A stretch of 64,000 bases of DNA from Thauera sp. K11 (GTDB taxonomy: Bacteria > Pseudomonadota > Gammaproteobacteria > Burkholderiales > Rhodocyclaceae), in assembly GCF_002354895.1 (NCBI RefSeq), contig NZ_CP023439.1, forward strand, positions 1,302,001 to 1,366,000. Reading direction: 5' to 3'. The notes beneath the pieces are model-generated. The model was not told where the DNA came from. It saw nothing but the letters and a program-made list of their open reading frames with translations, and searched no databases. Positions 44,823 to 52,928 of this stretch are shown one piece after another; position 1 is the stretch's first letter; every line of letters starts with the position of its first letter. The position numbers and the translations under genes were made by a program.

Positions 44823-45383
44823 TCAGCCCCGGGCTTGCCGCCCGGGTAGCATGCGGGCGAGCACCGGCTTGCCCTGCAGCGCATGCAGTGCGACCGCGCC
44901 CAGGTGCGCGGCGATCAGCGCGGCCAGGGTCCAGGCCAGCAGGCCGTGGGTGGCGTTGAAGAAGGCGTTGAGCGCTTCATCCTCCCTCCCCGCCTTTGGC
45001 AGGACGACGCCGAACACCCGCATCGGGTAGCGCGTGAAGCTGCTGGACAGGTAGCCCGCCAGCGGCACGAGCACCAGCAGCGCGTACAGCAACCGGTGGC
45101 CGGCTGCGGCGAGCCGGTGTTCGGCGGCCGTCAGGCGTGCGTCCGCCGGGGGCGGATGGCGCAGGCGCCATGCCAGGCGCACCGCCACCAGCGCGAAGGC
45201 GAGGACGCCGAACGACTTGTGCAGGCCGATCGCCGCGCTGCGCGCCTCGCCCTTGGGCAGGCCGGCCATGTACAGCCCCAGCCCGATCAGTCCCAGTATC
45301 AGGACGGCATGCAGCCAGTGGAGCAGCATGGTGCCGCAGTCGTAGGGCGCTGCGGGAGGAAGGGTGGCAGGTGGTGCATCCAT
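44823..45383 (-). CDS. Cytochrome b561
   Basis: 186 residues from ATG at 45383. Four helices with His in LLHWLHAVLIL, GLHKSFGVL, AAGHRLLYALL and NATHGLLAW plus AAHLGAVALHAL, giving the two haem-b ligand pairs of the bacterial b561 (PF01292) family. It oxidises or reduces quinone in the cytoplasmic membrane and has been linked to superoxide:quinone oxidoreduction in E. coli. Lying between the regulator and the lanthanide-type dehydrogenase, with its own consensus sigma-54 core (45461-45476), it probably joins the alcohol-oxidation electron chain. Confidence 0.93.
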   Translation of the reverse strand: MDAPPATLPPAAPYDCGTMLLHWLHAVLILGLIGLGLYMAGLPKGEARSAAIGLHKSFGVLAFALVAVRLAWRLRHPPPADARLTAAEHRLAAAGHRLLYALLVLVPLAGYLSSSFTRYPMRVFGVVLPKAGREDEALNAFFNATHGLLAWTLAALIAAHLGAVALHALQGKPVLARMLPGRQARG

Positions 45384-45460
45384 CGGGTGTCGTCTCCTTT
45401 CGTCGTTCTCGTTCCTGTTCTCGAAGGCATCGGCCGGCAGGCCGGTCCCGGCGGTCGAGC

Positions 45461-45476
45461 AGCAACTCATGTGCCA
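45461..45476 (-). promoter_or_regulatory. Sigma-54 promoter core for cytochrome b561
   Basis: Minus-strand TGGCACA-TGAG-TTGCT matches the consensus at all key positions with GG-N10-GC. Predicted leader to the 45383 start is about 65 bases. Confidence 0.68.
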
Positions 45477-45638
45477 GCCGCCGTGGCCACAGGATGCCGG
45501 CGATCGGGCGCGATGCCCGGCCACCTGCTCAATAAATCTGCTGCGATTCACAGCAACTGCCTGCGCAGCGGCGCGAGGAGGGGGCAATTGGAGCAACCGT
45601 CGGGCCCCGCACCGCGCGTGCGTGCGTGCCGCGCCCGA

Positions 45639-45654
45639 TGGCATGGCGCTTGCA
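45639..45654 (+). promoter_or_regulatory. Sigma-54 promoter core for the lanthanide-type dehydrogenase
   Basis: TGGCATG-GCGC-TTGCA matches the consensus completely with GG-N10-GC; its left half ATGGCATGG is identical to that of the core at 43948. The start codon is 92 bases downstream. Confidence 0.7.
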
Positions 45655-45745
45655 AACGCAGCCTTCGCCGGATGGCCAGCGTGCCGTCCGGGTTCCCGTT
45701 CGCCGCCAAGAACAAGTCCATCAACACCCATCCAAGGAGGAACCC

Positions 45746-47542
45746 ATGAACCAGGACACCCACGCCCGGCGCCGGTCGCGCAGGCTCACCGTCCTTGCCG
45801 TAGCGCTCGCGCTCGGCACCATGCAGGCGCAGGCGAAGAACGTCACCGACGACGACATCGTCAACGACGCCAGCATCACCACCCAGGTGGTCACCAACGG
45901 CCTGGGCACCAAGGGCCAGCGCTTCAGCCCGCTCACCCGGGTCAACGTGCAGACGGTGAAGGATCTGGTGCCGGTGTGGTCGTTCTCCTTCGGCGGCGAG
46001 AAGCAGCGCGGCCAGCAGTCGCAGCCGCTGGTGCATGACGGCAAGATGTTCGTCACCGCCTCCTACAGCCGCTTGTTCGCACTCGACGCCAGGACCGGCC
46101 GGAAGCTGTGGAAGTACGAGCATCGCCTGCCCGACGGCATCATGCCCTGCTGCGACGTGATCAACCGCGGCGCCGCGTTGTACGACGACCTGGTGATCTT
46201 CGGCACGCTGGATGCGCAACTGGTGGCGCTCAACAAGGACACCGGCAAGGTCGTGTGGCGCGAGAAGATCGAGGACTACAAGGCCGGCTATTCCTTCACC
46301 GCCGCGCCGCAGATCGTCAAGGGCATGGTCATCACCGGGAATTCGGGCAGTGAGTTCGGCGTGGTGGGCCGCGTCGACGCGCGCGACGCGAAGACCGGCA
46401 AGCTGATCTGGAGCCGGCCGACGGTCGAGGGCCACATGGGCCACAAGTACGACGCCGAGGGCAAGCCGGCCGAGAACGGCATCACCGGCACGACCAACGC
46501 CACCTGGCCGGGCGACCTGTGGAAGACCGGCGGCGCGGCGCCGTGGCAGACGGCCAACTACGACCCCGACACCAACCTGATCTACATCGGCACCGGCAAC
46601 CCGGCGCCATGGAACAGTTGGCTGCGCCCCGGCGACAATCTGTATTCGTCGTCGACGATCGCGATCAACCCCGATACCGGCAAGATCGTGTGGCACTACC
46701 AGAGCACCCCGCACGACGGCTGGGACTTCGACGGCGTGAACGAATTCGTGTCGTTCGAATACAAGGACCCGAAGACCGGCAAGACGGTCAAGGCGGGCGG
46801 CAAGGCCGACCGCAACGGCTTCTTCTTCGTGAACGACCGCGCCAACGGCAAGCTGCTCAACGCCTTCCCCTTCGTCAATCGCATCGACTGGGCCAAGGGC
46901 ATCGACCTCAAGAGCGGCCGCCCGATCTACGACGACGACAAGCGCCCGGGCAACCCCTTCGCCGAGAACGCGGGCGAGGACAAGAAGGGCAAGACGGTGT
47001 TCAACGCGCCGTCCTTCCTCGGCGGCAAGAACCAGATGCCGATGGCCTACAGCCCGAAGTCCGGCCTGTTCTACGTGCCGGCCAACGAGTGGGGCATGGA
47101 CATCTGGAACGAGCCGATCTCGTACAAGCGCGGCGCCGCCTACCTCGGCGCGGGCTTCACCATCAAGCCGCTCAACGACGACTACATCGGCGCGCTGCGC
47201 GCGGTCGATCCGGTGAACGGCAAGATCGTCTGGGAGGTGAAGAACAATGCGCCGCTGTGGGGCGGGGTGCTGACCACCGCCGGCGACCTGGTGTTCTACG
47301 GCACGCCCGAAGGCTACCTGAAGGCGATCGACGCCAACTCCGGCAAGGAACTGTGGCAGTTCCAGACGGGCTCCGGCGTGATCGCGCCGCCGATCACCTG
47401 GGAAGAGAACGGCGAGCAGTACGTCGCGGTGGTGTCCGGCTGGGGCGGCGCGGTGCCCCTGTGGGGCGGCGACGTCGCGAAGCGGGTGAACATGCTGGAG
47501 CAGGGCGGCTCGGTCTGGGTGTTCAAGCTGCATCGGTCCTGA
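45746..47542 (+). CDS. pedH: PQQ-dependent alcohol dehydrogenase, lanthanide-type (PedH/ExaF-like)
   Basis: 598 residues from ATG at 45746 after AAGGAGG. Signal peptide ends ...GTMQAQA. PQQ propeller with vicinal disulfide [30 protein letters not shown] and [16 protein letters not shown]. The catalytic Asp lies in GWDFDGVNE: the residue two after it is Asp, the extra carboxylate that marks lanthanide-dependent enzymes. The paralogue at 41911-43791 has Ser there. The product likely oxidises short-chain alcohols and aldehydes in the periplasm when La/Ce-Nd are present, with the Ca enzyme as the alternative. Confidence 0.95.
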   Translation: MNQDTHARRRSRRLTVLAVALALGTMQAQAKNVTDDDIVNDASITTQVVTNGLGTKGQRFSPLTRVNVQTVKDLVPVWSFSFGGEKQRGQQSQPLVHDGKMFVTASYSRLFALDARTGRKLWKYEHRLPDGIMPCCDVINRGAALYDDLVIFGTLDAQLVALNKDTGKVVWREKIEDYKAGYSFTAAPQIVKGMVITGNSGSEFGVVGRVDARDAKTGKLIWSRPTVEGHMGHKYDAEGKPAENGITGTTNATWPGDLWKTGGAAPWQTANYDPDTNLIYIGTGNPAPWNSWLRPGDNLYSSSTIAINPDTGKIVWHYQSTPHDGWDFDGVNEFVSFEYKDPKTGKTVKAGGKADRNGFFFVNDRANGKLLNAFPFVNRIDWAKGIDLKSGRPIYDDDKRPGNPFAENAGEDKKGKTVFNAPSFLGGKNQMPMAYSPKSGLFYVPANEWGMDIWNEPISYKRGAAYLGAGFTIKPLNDDYIGALRAVDPVNGKIVWEVKNNAPLWGGVLTTAGDLVFYGTPEGYLKAIDANSGKELWQFQTGSGVIAPPITWEENGEQYVAVVSGWGGAVPLWGGDVAKRVNMLEQGGSVWVFKLHRS

Positions 47543-47555
47543 GCGCGAGGCGGCA

Positions 47556-47593
47556 GGCAACGGCGGTGACGGCCATTTGCCACCGCCGTTGCC
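47556..47593 (+). terminator. Hairpin after the lanthanide-type dehydrogenase
   Basis: Perfect 13-bp stem GGCAACGGCGGTG/CACCGCCGTTGCC with a 12-base loop, 14 bp after the stop. No T-tract. Confidence 0.6.
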
Positions 47594-47712
47594 GCAGCCG
47601 GGCCGGAAGCCCCGCCGGCCCGCAGCCGCCTCCGATGGCGGGGCGATCGCGCCCGGAACCGGCTGCTGCGCGTCTGCGCGGGCGGGGTGCGACAAACTGT
47701 CCGGCATCCGGG

Positions 47713-47742
47713 GCGGGGTGGTTTCTGTAGAATCCACCCCGC
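47713..47742 (+). promoter_or_regulatory. Inverted repeat enclosing a -10-like box ahead of the copper genes
   Basis: Arms GCGGGGTGG (47713-47721) and CCACCCCGC (47734-47742) flank TTTCTGTAGAAT, which contains TAGAAT, a good -10 hexamer. It lies 35 bp before the DUF2946 start and could be an operator such as a CueR/CopY-like or other repressor site; identity unknown. Confidence 0.5.
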
Positions 47743-47776
47743 TTCCAGGATTCTTCCGGCCTTGCCTTTGCCCACG

Positions 47777-48187
47777 ATGTTTCGTTTTCGCCGACGTCCC
47801 TACGCATGGTTCGCGATTCTCGCGATCCTGATCGGCGCGCTGGCACCGGCGGTGAGCCGGGCCTTGCCGGTGGAACGGGGCACGGCCTTCGTCCTCGAAC
47901 TGTGCTCGGCCACGGGCACGCATCGCGTCTGGCTCAGCGCGGCCGAGGCCGGACGCTACGCCGGCGCCGTGCCGCAGGATTCCGGACGGCCGGATGCCGA
48001 TGCGGGCAGGTCCTGCCCCTGCTGCATCACCCACGGCGCCGGCTTCGGCCTGCCGCCGGACGATGGTCCGCCGGCCTTCGTTTCCTTCTCCGCGGCCGAC
48101 GTCGAGCCGTGTCGCTTCCTCGTCGCGCCGCATCCGTCGTTCGCATGGATGCCGTCGCGCCCACGGGCTCCGCCCGCCGCGGCCTGA
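47777..48187 (+). CDS. DUF2946 family membrane/periplasmic protein
   Basis: 136 residues from ATG at 47777. One N-terminal helix (AWFAILAILIGALAPAVSRAL) followed by a short periplasmic part. The CPCCITHG motif (Cys-x-Cys-Cys with a following His) is typical of DUF2946, whose genes lie next to copper-related TonB receptors and PCu(A)C chaperones. A metal-binding or sensing role is inferred from these thiols. The in-frame extension back to 47687 crosses the inverted-repeat promoter and is not believed. Confidence 0.8.
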   Translation: MFRFRRRPYAWFAILAILIGALAPAVSRALPVERGTAFVLELCSATGTHRVWLSAAEAGRYAGAVPQDSGRPDADAGRSCPCCITHGAGFGLPPDDGPPAFVSFSAADVEPCRFLVAPHPSFAWMPSRPRAPPAAA

Positions 48188-48356
48188 GGCCCGCCCGGCG
48201 CCGCCTGCGGCGCCCCGATGCCGGGCTCCCCGCGGGGCCCGAGACCAGACCGATACCTGTTGCGACCATCGCCGGCCGGCCACTGCCCGCCGCTCCGTCC
48301 CGCTCGCGGACCCGGGCGGACAGCGTCGCCGCGCCGACACGACCGAGGATACGACC

Positions 48357-48821
48357 ATGAAGAAGACCGCCATCGCCGCACTGTTCTCCCTCGCCGCCCT
48401 TCCCGCGTTCGCCGACGTGACCGTCGCCGACGCCTGGGTCCGGGCCACCGTCCCCCAGCAGAAGGCCACCGGCGCCTTCATGCGCCTGACCTCCGACACC
48501 AATGCCCGCCTGCTGTCCGGCACCTCGCCGGTGGCCGGGGCGGTGGAGATCCACGAGATGGTGATGGAGGGCCAGGTCATGAAGATGAGCCCCGTCCCGT
48601 CGCTCGAACTGCCGGCCGGCAAGACGGTGGAGCTCAAGCCCGGCGGCTACCACGTGATGCTCATGGATCTGAAGGGGCAGGTGAAGGAGGGCGACAAGGT
48701 GCCGCTCAGCCTGGTCGTCGAAGGCCGGGACGGCAAGCGGCAGACGCTGGAAATCTCCGCCCCGGTGCGCCCGCTCAATGCGGCGGCCGGCGGCATGGAG
48801 ATGCAGCACGGCAAGCACTGA
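48357..48821 (+). CDS. PCu(A)C-type periplasmic copper chaperone
   Basis: 154 residues from ATG at 48357. Signal peptide MKKTAIAALFSLAALPAFA, then VTVADAWVRATVPQQKATGAFM and the Cu(I) motif EIHEMVMEGQVMKM, which provides His and Met ligands (H-x(n)-M...H/M family), and GGYHVMLMDLKG. A Met/His tail (GGMEMQHGKH) adds ligands. It delivers Cu(I) to cytochrome oxidase CuA or other cuproproteins. In a copper cluster between DUF2946 and a TonB copper receptor. Confidence 0.93.
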   Translation: MKKTAIAALFSLAALPAFADVTVADAWVRATVPQQKATGAFMRLTSDTNARLLSGTSPVAGAVEIHEMVMEGQVMKMSPVPSLELPAGKTVELKPGGYHVMLMDLKGQVKEGDKVPLSLVVEGRDGKRQTLEISAPVRPLNAAAGGMEMQHGKH

Positions 48822-48903
48822 TCCTCGCCGCGCCTGACCCGCGGGCTGGCGCGCCCGGGCGCTGACCGGCCGCGGGTTCTTCATTCCTTTCCATCAGACC
48901 GTA

Positions 48904-48927
48904 TCCGGTCGCGTTGCCGCGACCGGA
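48904..48927 (+). terminator. Hairpin between the chaperone and receptor genes
   Basis: Perfect 10-bp stem TCCGGTCGCG/CGCGACCGGA with a TTGC loop, in the 232-bp gap before the TonB receptor. It may be a terminator or an operator; no T-tract. Confidence 0.45.
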
Positions 48928-49053
48928 GGGGCGCGCTCGCCGGACGACCTGCCGCTGCGCGACATCCTCCGCGGGGAGGGCGCGCCGCCTTCGGGCGGCC
49001 GTGCGGCCGGCCCGCGGGACGCGGTGCGCCCCATCACCTCTCGAACAACAGAC

Positions 49054-51327
49054 ATGAAATCCAGAATCGGAAGACTCCCGTTTTTCATCGCACTTGCCTT
49101 TTCATCGCCCGCCTGGGCGCAGGAAACCACGCTCGGCGCGGTCGTCGTGACCGACGCGCCGGAACTCGCGGTTCCCGCAGGTACCGGGGTCGGGGCCCGG
49201 GTCCGCCAGTCCCTTGCGCCCGCCACCAGCGACACCGCCACCTTGCTGCGCCATGTCCCCGGCATCAGCCTCCAGGGGGCCGGCGGCATCTCCAGCCTGC
49301 CGGTGGTGCGCGGGCTGGCCGACGACCGGGTGCGGATCAAGGTGGACGGCATGGACCTCATCGCGTCCTGCCCCAACCACATGAATCCGGCCCTGTCCTA
49401 CATCGATCCGACCAACGTCGGCAGTCTCGCGGTCTATGCCGGCATCACGCCGGTCAGCGTGGGCGGCGACAGCATCGCCGGCACCATCGTCGTCGAGTCG
49501 CCGGAGCCGGTGTTCGCCGGGGCGGGCGAGGGGATGATGACCGGCGGCGAGATCGGTGCCTTCTACCGCAGCAACGGCAACGCGGTCGGCGGCAATTTCG
49601 CCGCCCGGCTGGCGACCGCGTCGTTCAGCCTCGGCTACGCCGGATCGACCGCCCGGCGCGGAAACTACATCGCCGGCGGCGACTTCCGGACGACGACGGC
49701 GAGCGGCCGGATCGGGAACGCGATCGCGCGGGACGAAGTCGGCTCCACTGCCTACGAAAGCCGCAACCACGAACTGAGCATGGCGTTCCGGGGCGGCGAT
49801 CATCTGCTCGAGGCCAGGGTGGCGGTGCAGGACGTGCCCTACGAACACTGGCCCAACCAGCGCATGGACATGCTGGACAACGACCAGACCCGGCTGAACC
49901 TGCGCTATCTCGGCTCCTTCGGCCGGGGGACGCTGGAGGCCCGGGCCTACCACGAGAAGGTCGAGCACTCCATGGATTTCGGCGGCGACAAGCGCTTCTG
50001 GTACGGCGCCGCGTCGGGCGGCATGGCCGTGCTCGACGGCGTGCCTTGTTCGCCCGTCGGGCCGAACTGCGCCGCCGGCATGCCGATGCGTACCCGCAGC
50101 GAGAACAGCGGCCTGGTGCTGAAGGGGGACGTGGGACTTTCCGCGCGGGATCGTCTGCGCGTCGGCGGCGAACTCCAGCGCTACCGGCTCGACGACTGGT
50201 GGCCGGCGTCGGGCGGTGGCATGGGGCCCGACACGTTCTGGAACGTGCGCGACGGCGAGCGCGACCGGACCGCCGCCTTCGCGGAATGGGAGGCGGTGCA
50301 TTCGCCGCAATGGACGACGCTGGCCGGCGTGCGCTACGAGCACGTCCGCACCGACGCCGGCCCGGTGCAAGCGTACGACGGCAGCGTGCAGCCGGCCGTC
50401 AGCCGGGTGGCGGCGGTCAACGGCGCGCGACGCGCACGCAGCGACGACAACCTGGACGTGACGCTGCTCGCGCGCCATACGCTCGACGAGCGCCGCAGCA
50501 TCGAGTTCGGTCTCGCGCGCAAGGTCCGCTCTCCCAGCCTGTACGAACGCTACGCCTGGTACAGCCGCGGCATGGAGATGCTGATGGTGAACTGGTTCGG
50601 CGACGGCAATGGCTACATCGGCGACGCGAAACTCGCCCCGGAAAAGGCGCATACCGTGTCCGCCACCTTCGACTGGCACGCCCCCGACCGCCGCTGGGAA
50701 TTCAGGCTGACGCCGTACTACACCCGCGTCGCCGACTACATCGATGCACTGCGCTGCCCGACGCGCCTGGGAGGGTCCTGCACCGCGGCCAACCTGGCGG
50801 CGCGGCAGGGCTTCGTGTATCTGCAGTTCGCCAACCAGTCCGCCCGCCTGTATGGCGTGGATGTCTCGGGCCATGCGCCTCTCGCGCAGACCGGATGGGG
50901 GGACTTCGGGCTGGGGGCGGTCCTGAACTACACCAACGGCAAGAACCTGGAAACCGGCGACCGGCTCTACAACATCATGCCGCTCAACACCACCGTCACC
51001 CTGACCCATGGGCTCGGTGGCTGGGACAGTGCGGTGGAGTGGGTGGCGGTGCGGGGCAAGAAGGCGGTTTCCGAAGTCCGCAACGAGCTGGAGACGCCGG
51101 GCTACGGGCTGGTGAATTTGCGTACGGGCTACACCTGGCGAAACGTGCGGCTCGATCTCGGCGTGGAAAACCTCTTCGACAGGCTGTATTACCTGCCGCT
51201 CGGCGGCGCCTACGTCGGCCAGGGGACGACGATGAGCGCCATGCCGATGGGGTCCGTGCCGCGCTGGGGAACGGCCGTGCCCGGCATGGGGCGGTCGTTC
51301 CATGCCGGAGTGAAGATCGCCTTCTGA
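49054..51327 (+). CDS. TonB-dependent copper receptor (OprC/NosA-like)
   Basis: 757 residues from ATG at 49054; MKSRIGRLPFFIALAFSSPAWA is a signal peptide. Plug domain TLLRHVPGISLQGAGGISSLPVVRGL (about 65-90) and the copper-family signature LIASCPNHMNPALSYIDP with the Cys/His/Met cluster. A 22-strand barrel follows, ending VPRWGTAVPGMGRSFHAGVKIAF with terminal Phe. It fits the TonB-dependent copper receptor family (OprC, NosA), importing Cu across the outer membrane. The companion genes upstream (DUF2946, PCu(A)C) support this. Its last 118 bases are overlapped by the convergent gene at 51210-51920. Confidence 0.93.
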   Translation: MKSRIGRLPFFIALAFSSPAWAQETTLGAVVVTDAPELAVPAGTGVGARVRQSLAPATSDTATLLRHVPGISLQGAGGISSLPVVRGLADDRVRIKVDGMDLIASCPNHMNPALSYIDPTNVGSLAVYAGITPVSVGGDSIAGTIVVESPEPVFAGAGEGMMTGGEIGAFYRSNGNAVGGNFAARLATASFSLGYAGSTARRGNYIAGGDFRTTTASGRIGNAIARDEVGSTAYESRNHELSMAFRGGDHLLEARVAVQDVPYEHWPNQRMDMLDNDQTRLNLRYLGSFGRGTLEARAYHEKVEHSMDFGGDKRFWYGAASGGMAVLDGVPCSPVGPNCAAGMPMRTRSENSGLVLKGDVGLSARDRLRVGGELQRYRLDDWWPASGGGMGPDTFWNVRDGERDRTAAFAEWEAVHSPQWTTLAGVRYEHVRTDAGPVQAYDGSVQPAVSRVAAVNGARRARSDDNLDVTLLARHTLDERRSIEFGLARKVRSPSLYERYAWYSRGMEMLMVNWFGDGNGYIGDAKLAPEKAHTVSATFDWHAPDRRWEFRLTPYYTRVADYIDALRCPTRLGGSCTAANLAARQGFVYLQFANQSARLYGVDVSGHAPLAQTGWGDFGLGAVLNYTNGKNLETGDRLYNIMPLNTTVTLTHGLGGWDSAVEWVAVRGKKAVSEVRNELETPGYGLVNLRTGYTWRNVRLDLGVENLFDRLYYLPLGGAYVGQGTTMSAMPMGSVPRWGTAVPGMGRSFHAGVKIAF

Positions 51328-51920
51328 TCGGCCTGCCCGGCCCGCGCGCCGAGCCCCGGATGCGGGTCGGCGCGCAGCGGGCCGAAGACCAGCGCCAGGT
51401 CGCAGCTCGCCCCGCCCGGGAACCAGCGCGCCAGCGCTGCCGCGCCGCCGGGAAAATGCAGGACGAATTCGTCGGAAACCGGCTTGCGCAGGTGCGATTC
51501 GCCCTGCGGCGCACCGAGTGCGCCGCGGAAGCGTTCGGCGAAGCGCGCGCCCTGCAGGCGGCAGGCGCCGGCATCGGCGGCGGCGGCGGCGATGTCGAGC
51601 CCGCGCGGCAGCGCGACCACTTCCTCGATGCGGCCGTCGCTGCCGGCCATCGCCATCACCGCGAGTTCGATCCCGGCACCGCGCACGCTGATCGCGACCT
51701 GCTCGCGCATGTCGCAGCCCGGGCCGACCTGGGCGGCCGCGGGGTCGAGCGGCAGCGCCTGGCTGGCTGCCGCGCGCAGGTCGCTGCCGAGCCGCAGCGG
51801 GCCGATGCCCGTGGCGGTAACGGCAGGCGCGGGCGGCAACGGAGCCTGGCGGGCGACGACCGCAGCCGTCGCCGCCAGCAGGATGCCGGAGACGGCGAGG
51901 AGTGCGCGCCGCGCGCTCAA
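51210..51920 (-). CDS. Hypothetical membrane-anchored/exported protein downstream of sodC
   Basis: About 236 residues if the TTG at 51920, which overlaps the sodC stop (TTGA), is used; the start is uncertain. N-terminal hydrophobic segment LLAVSGILLAATAAVVA, then ATGIGPLRLGSDLRAAASQAL, a Cys in VGPGCDMREQVAIS, GSDGRIEEVVALP and two further Cys. The codon use is clearly coding to the end. No family recognised; the GPLRLGxD start resembles small periplasmic proteins of unknown function. It is coupled to sodC and converges on the TonB receptor with a 118-bp antisense overlap. Confidence 0.65.
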   Translation of the reverse strand: MSARRALLAVSGILLAATAAVVARQAPLPPAPAVTATGIGPLRLGSDLRAAASQALPLDPAAAQVGPGCDMREQVAISVRGAGIELAVMAMAGSDGRIEEVVALPRGLDIAAAAADAGACRLQGARFAERFRGALGAPQGESHLRKPVSDEFVLHFPGGAAALARWFPGGASCDLALVFGPLRADPHPGLGARAGQADQKAIFTPAWNDRPMPGTAVPQRGTDPIGMALIVVPWPT

Positions 51921-52447
51921 TCGGCCGCCTTGACCACGCCGCAGGCGATGCGTGCGCCGGCACCGCCGATCGGCTGGGTGCTGTGGTCGTCGCGGTTCTC
52001 GTGGATGACCAGCGCGGCGCCGTCGGCATCGAGGATGCCGGCGCGGCCGCCGGCGCCCGAGAGGCTGGCCAGCGCAGTGAACAGTTCGGCTTCGACGCTG
52101 CCGTCGGCGTGCACGAAGATCACCGGCAGGTCGCCGGCGTCCGGTCCCTCGGGGTTCATCAGGCCATGTTTTCTGCCGCTGGGGTTGAGGTGGCCCTTGG
52201 AGGCGACGAAGCCCTTGTCGGGATCCTCGCAGGTACCGACGCCATGGATGTGGATGCCCTTCGGGCCGGCGGGCAGGCCCTTGGCCGAGACGTGGATGAG
52301 CACGCCGGCAGGCCCTTCGGCCAGCGTGGCGGTGCCGATGGCCTGACCCTGGCGGTCGACGATCCGGGCGGTGGCGCGGTCGGCGGCGCCGGCGTGCGCG
52401 GCGGCGGCGAACAGGATGGCGGCGGCAAGCGGTCGGATGGCAAGCAT
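51917..52447 (-). CDS. sodC: Periplasmic Cu,Zn superoxide dismutase
   Basis: 176 residues. Signal peptide MLAIRPLAAAILFAAAAHAGA. Metal ligands in GIHIHGVGTCEDP, GHLNPSGRKHG (bridging and Zn His), and VIHENRDDHSTQPIGGAGARIACGVV, which includes the Cu His, the Arg and the second disulfide Cys. It dismutates superoxide in the periplasm. Being next to the copper acquisition genes, it is a likely client for the imported copper. Confidence 0.96.
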   Translation of the reverse strand: MLAIRPLAAAILFAAAAHAGAADRATARIVDRQGQAIGTATLAEGPAGVLIHVSAKGLPAGPKGIHIHGVGTCEDPDKGFVASKGHLNPSGRKHGLMNPEGPDAGDLPVIFVHADGSVEAELFTALASLSGAGGRAGILDADGAALVIHENRDDHSTQPIGGAGARIACGVVKAAD

Positions 52448-52914
52448 GATGTCTTCTCCGTGGTTGGGCTGCTTGCATCCTAGGCGACGTATATGACGGC
52501 AACAACGTAGCCATGCGCGCGCCGCGGCGGCCGTGTCGCCCGCGTGCGCGGAGCCGGGCGGGAAACCCGTGGCCGGGGAGGCGGAGCGCCTTGCCCGTGG
52601 CGTGGCCGCTTCGGAGCGAAGTTGCGGACTGTGCCGATGGCTGCCGGCGCCTCCCGTCCGAAGGCGGCGGCGCGCGCCGCCGATGCGATCGAGCCCGCAA
52701 TCAAAGGTTTGCGCCCTTCCAGCAAAACACGCCTATCCAAACGTCCTGCAGGATCAGGATCGTGGAATCGCCAGGCAGGCGCCTGCCGCGGCCTTTGCCG
52801 GATTCCTGAAGGGCGCGCCCGCCGCCGCCCGACGATCCGTCCCAACCCGTTTCGCGAAGGAGAAGCGCATGCCGGTCTTGCTGCATCCATCCCTCACCAT
52901 GAGGACGATCGCCC
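52448..52914. other. Intergenic region before the type VI island
   Basis: 467 bp. The left end carries the minus-strand sodC promoter (AT-rich bit near 52485-52505). The right end holds a 20-codon leader frame with a good ribosome site (see 52869-52928). I see no other gene; the middle is uncharacterised. Confidence 0.5.
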
Positions 52915-52928
52915 ATGGGCCTGCTTGA
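52869..52928 (+). CDS. Possible 19-residue leader peptide overlapping vgrG
   Basis: ATG at 52869 follows AAGGAGAAGCGC, a much better ribosome site than that of vgrG. It encodes MPVLLHPSLTMRTIAHGPA and stops at 52928, 14 bases inside vgrG in another frame. Translational coupling to vgrG is plausible; the peptide itself may have no function. Confidence 0.4.
   Translation: MPVLLHPSLTMRTIAHGPA

Larger units (their letters stand above)
45384..45745. promoter_or_regulatory. Divergent region between cytochrome b561 and the lanthanide-type dehydrogenase
   Basis: 362 bp without a supported gene. It contains two sigma-54 cores pointing outward (45461-45476 minus, 45639-45654 plus), leaving about 160 bp between them for activator sites. 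A strong AAGGAGG ribosome site lies just before 45746. Confidence 0.6.

Noticed and set aside
45548..48637. A 1029-codon minus-strand open frame opposite the lanthanide-type dehydrogenase and copper genes
   Set aside because: It runs antisense through several recognisable genes and lacks family features; typical GC-rich shadow.
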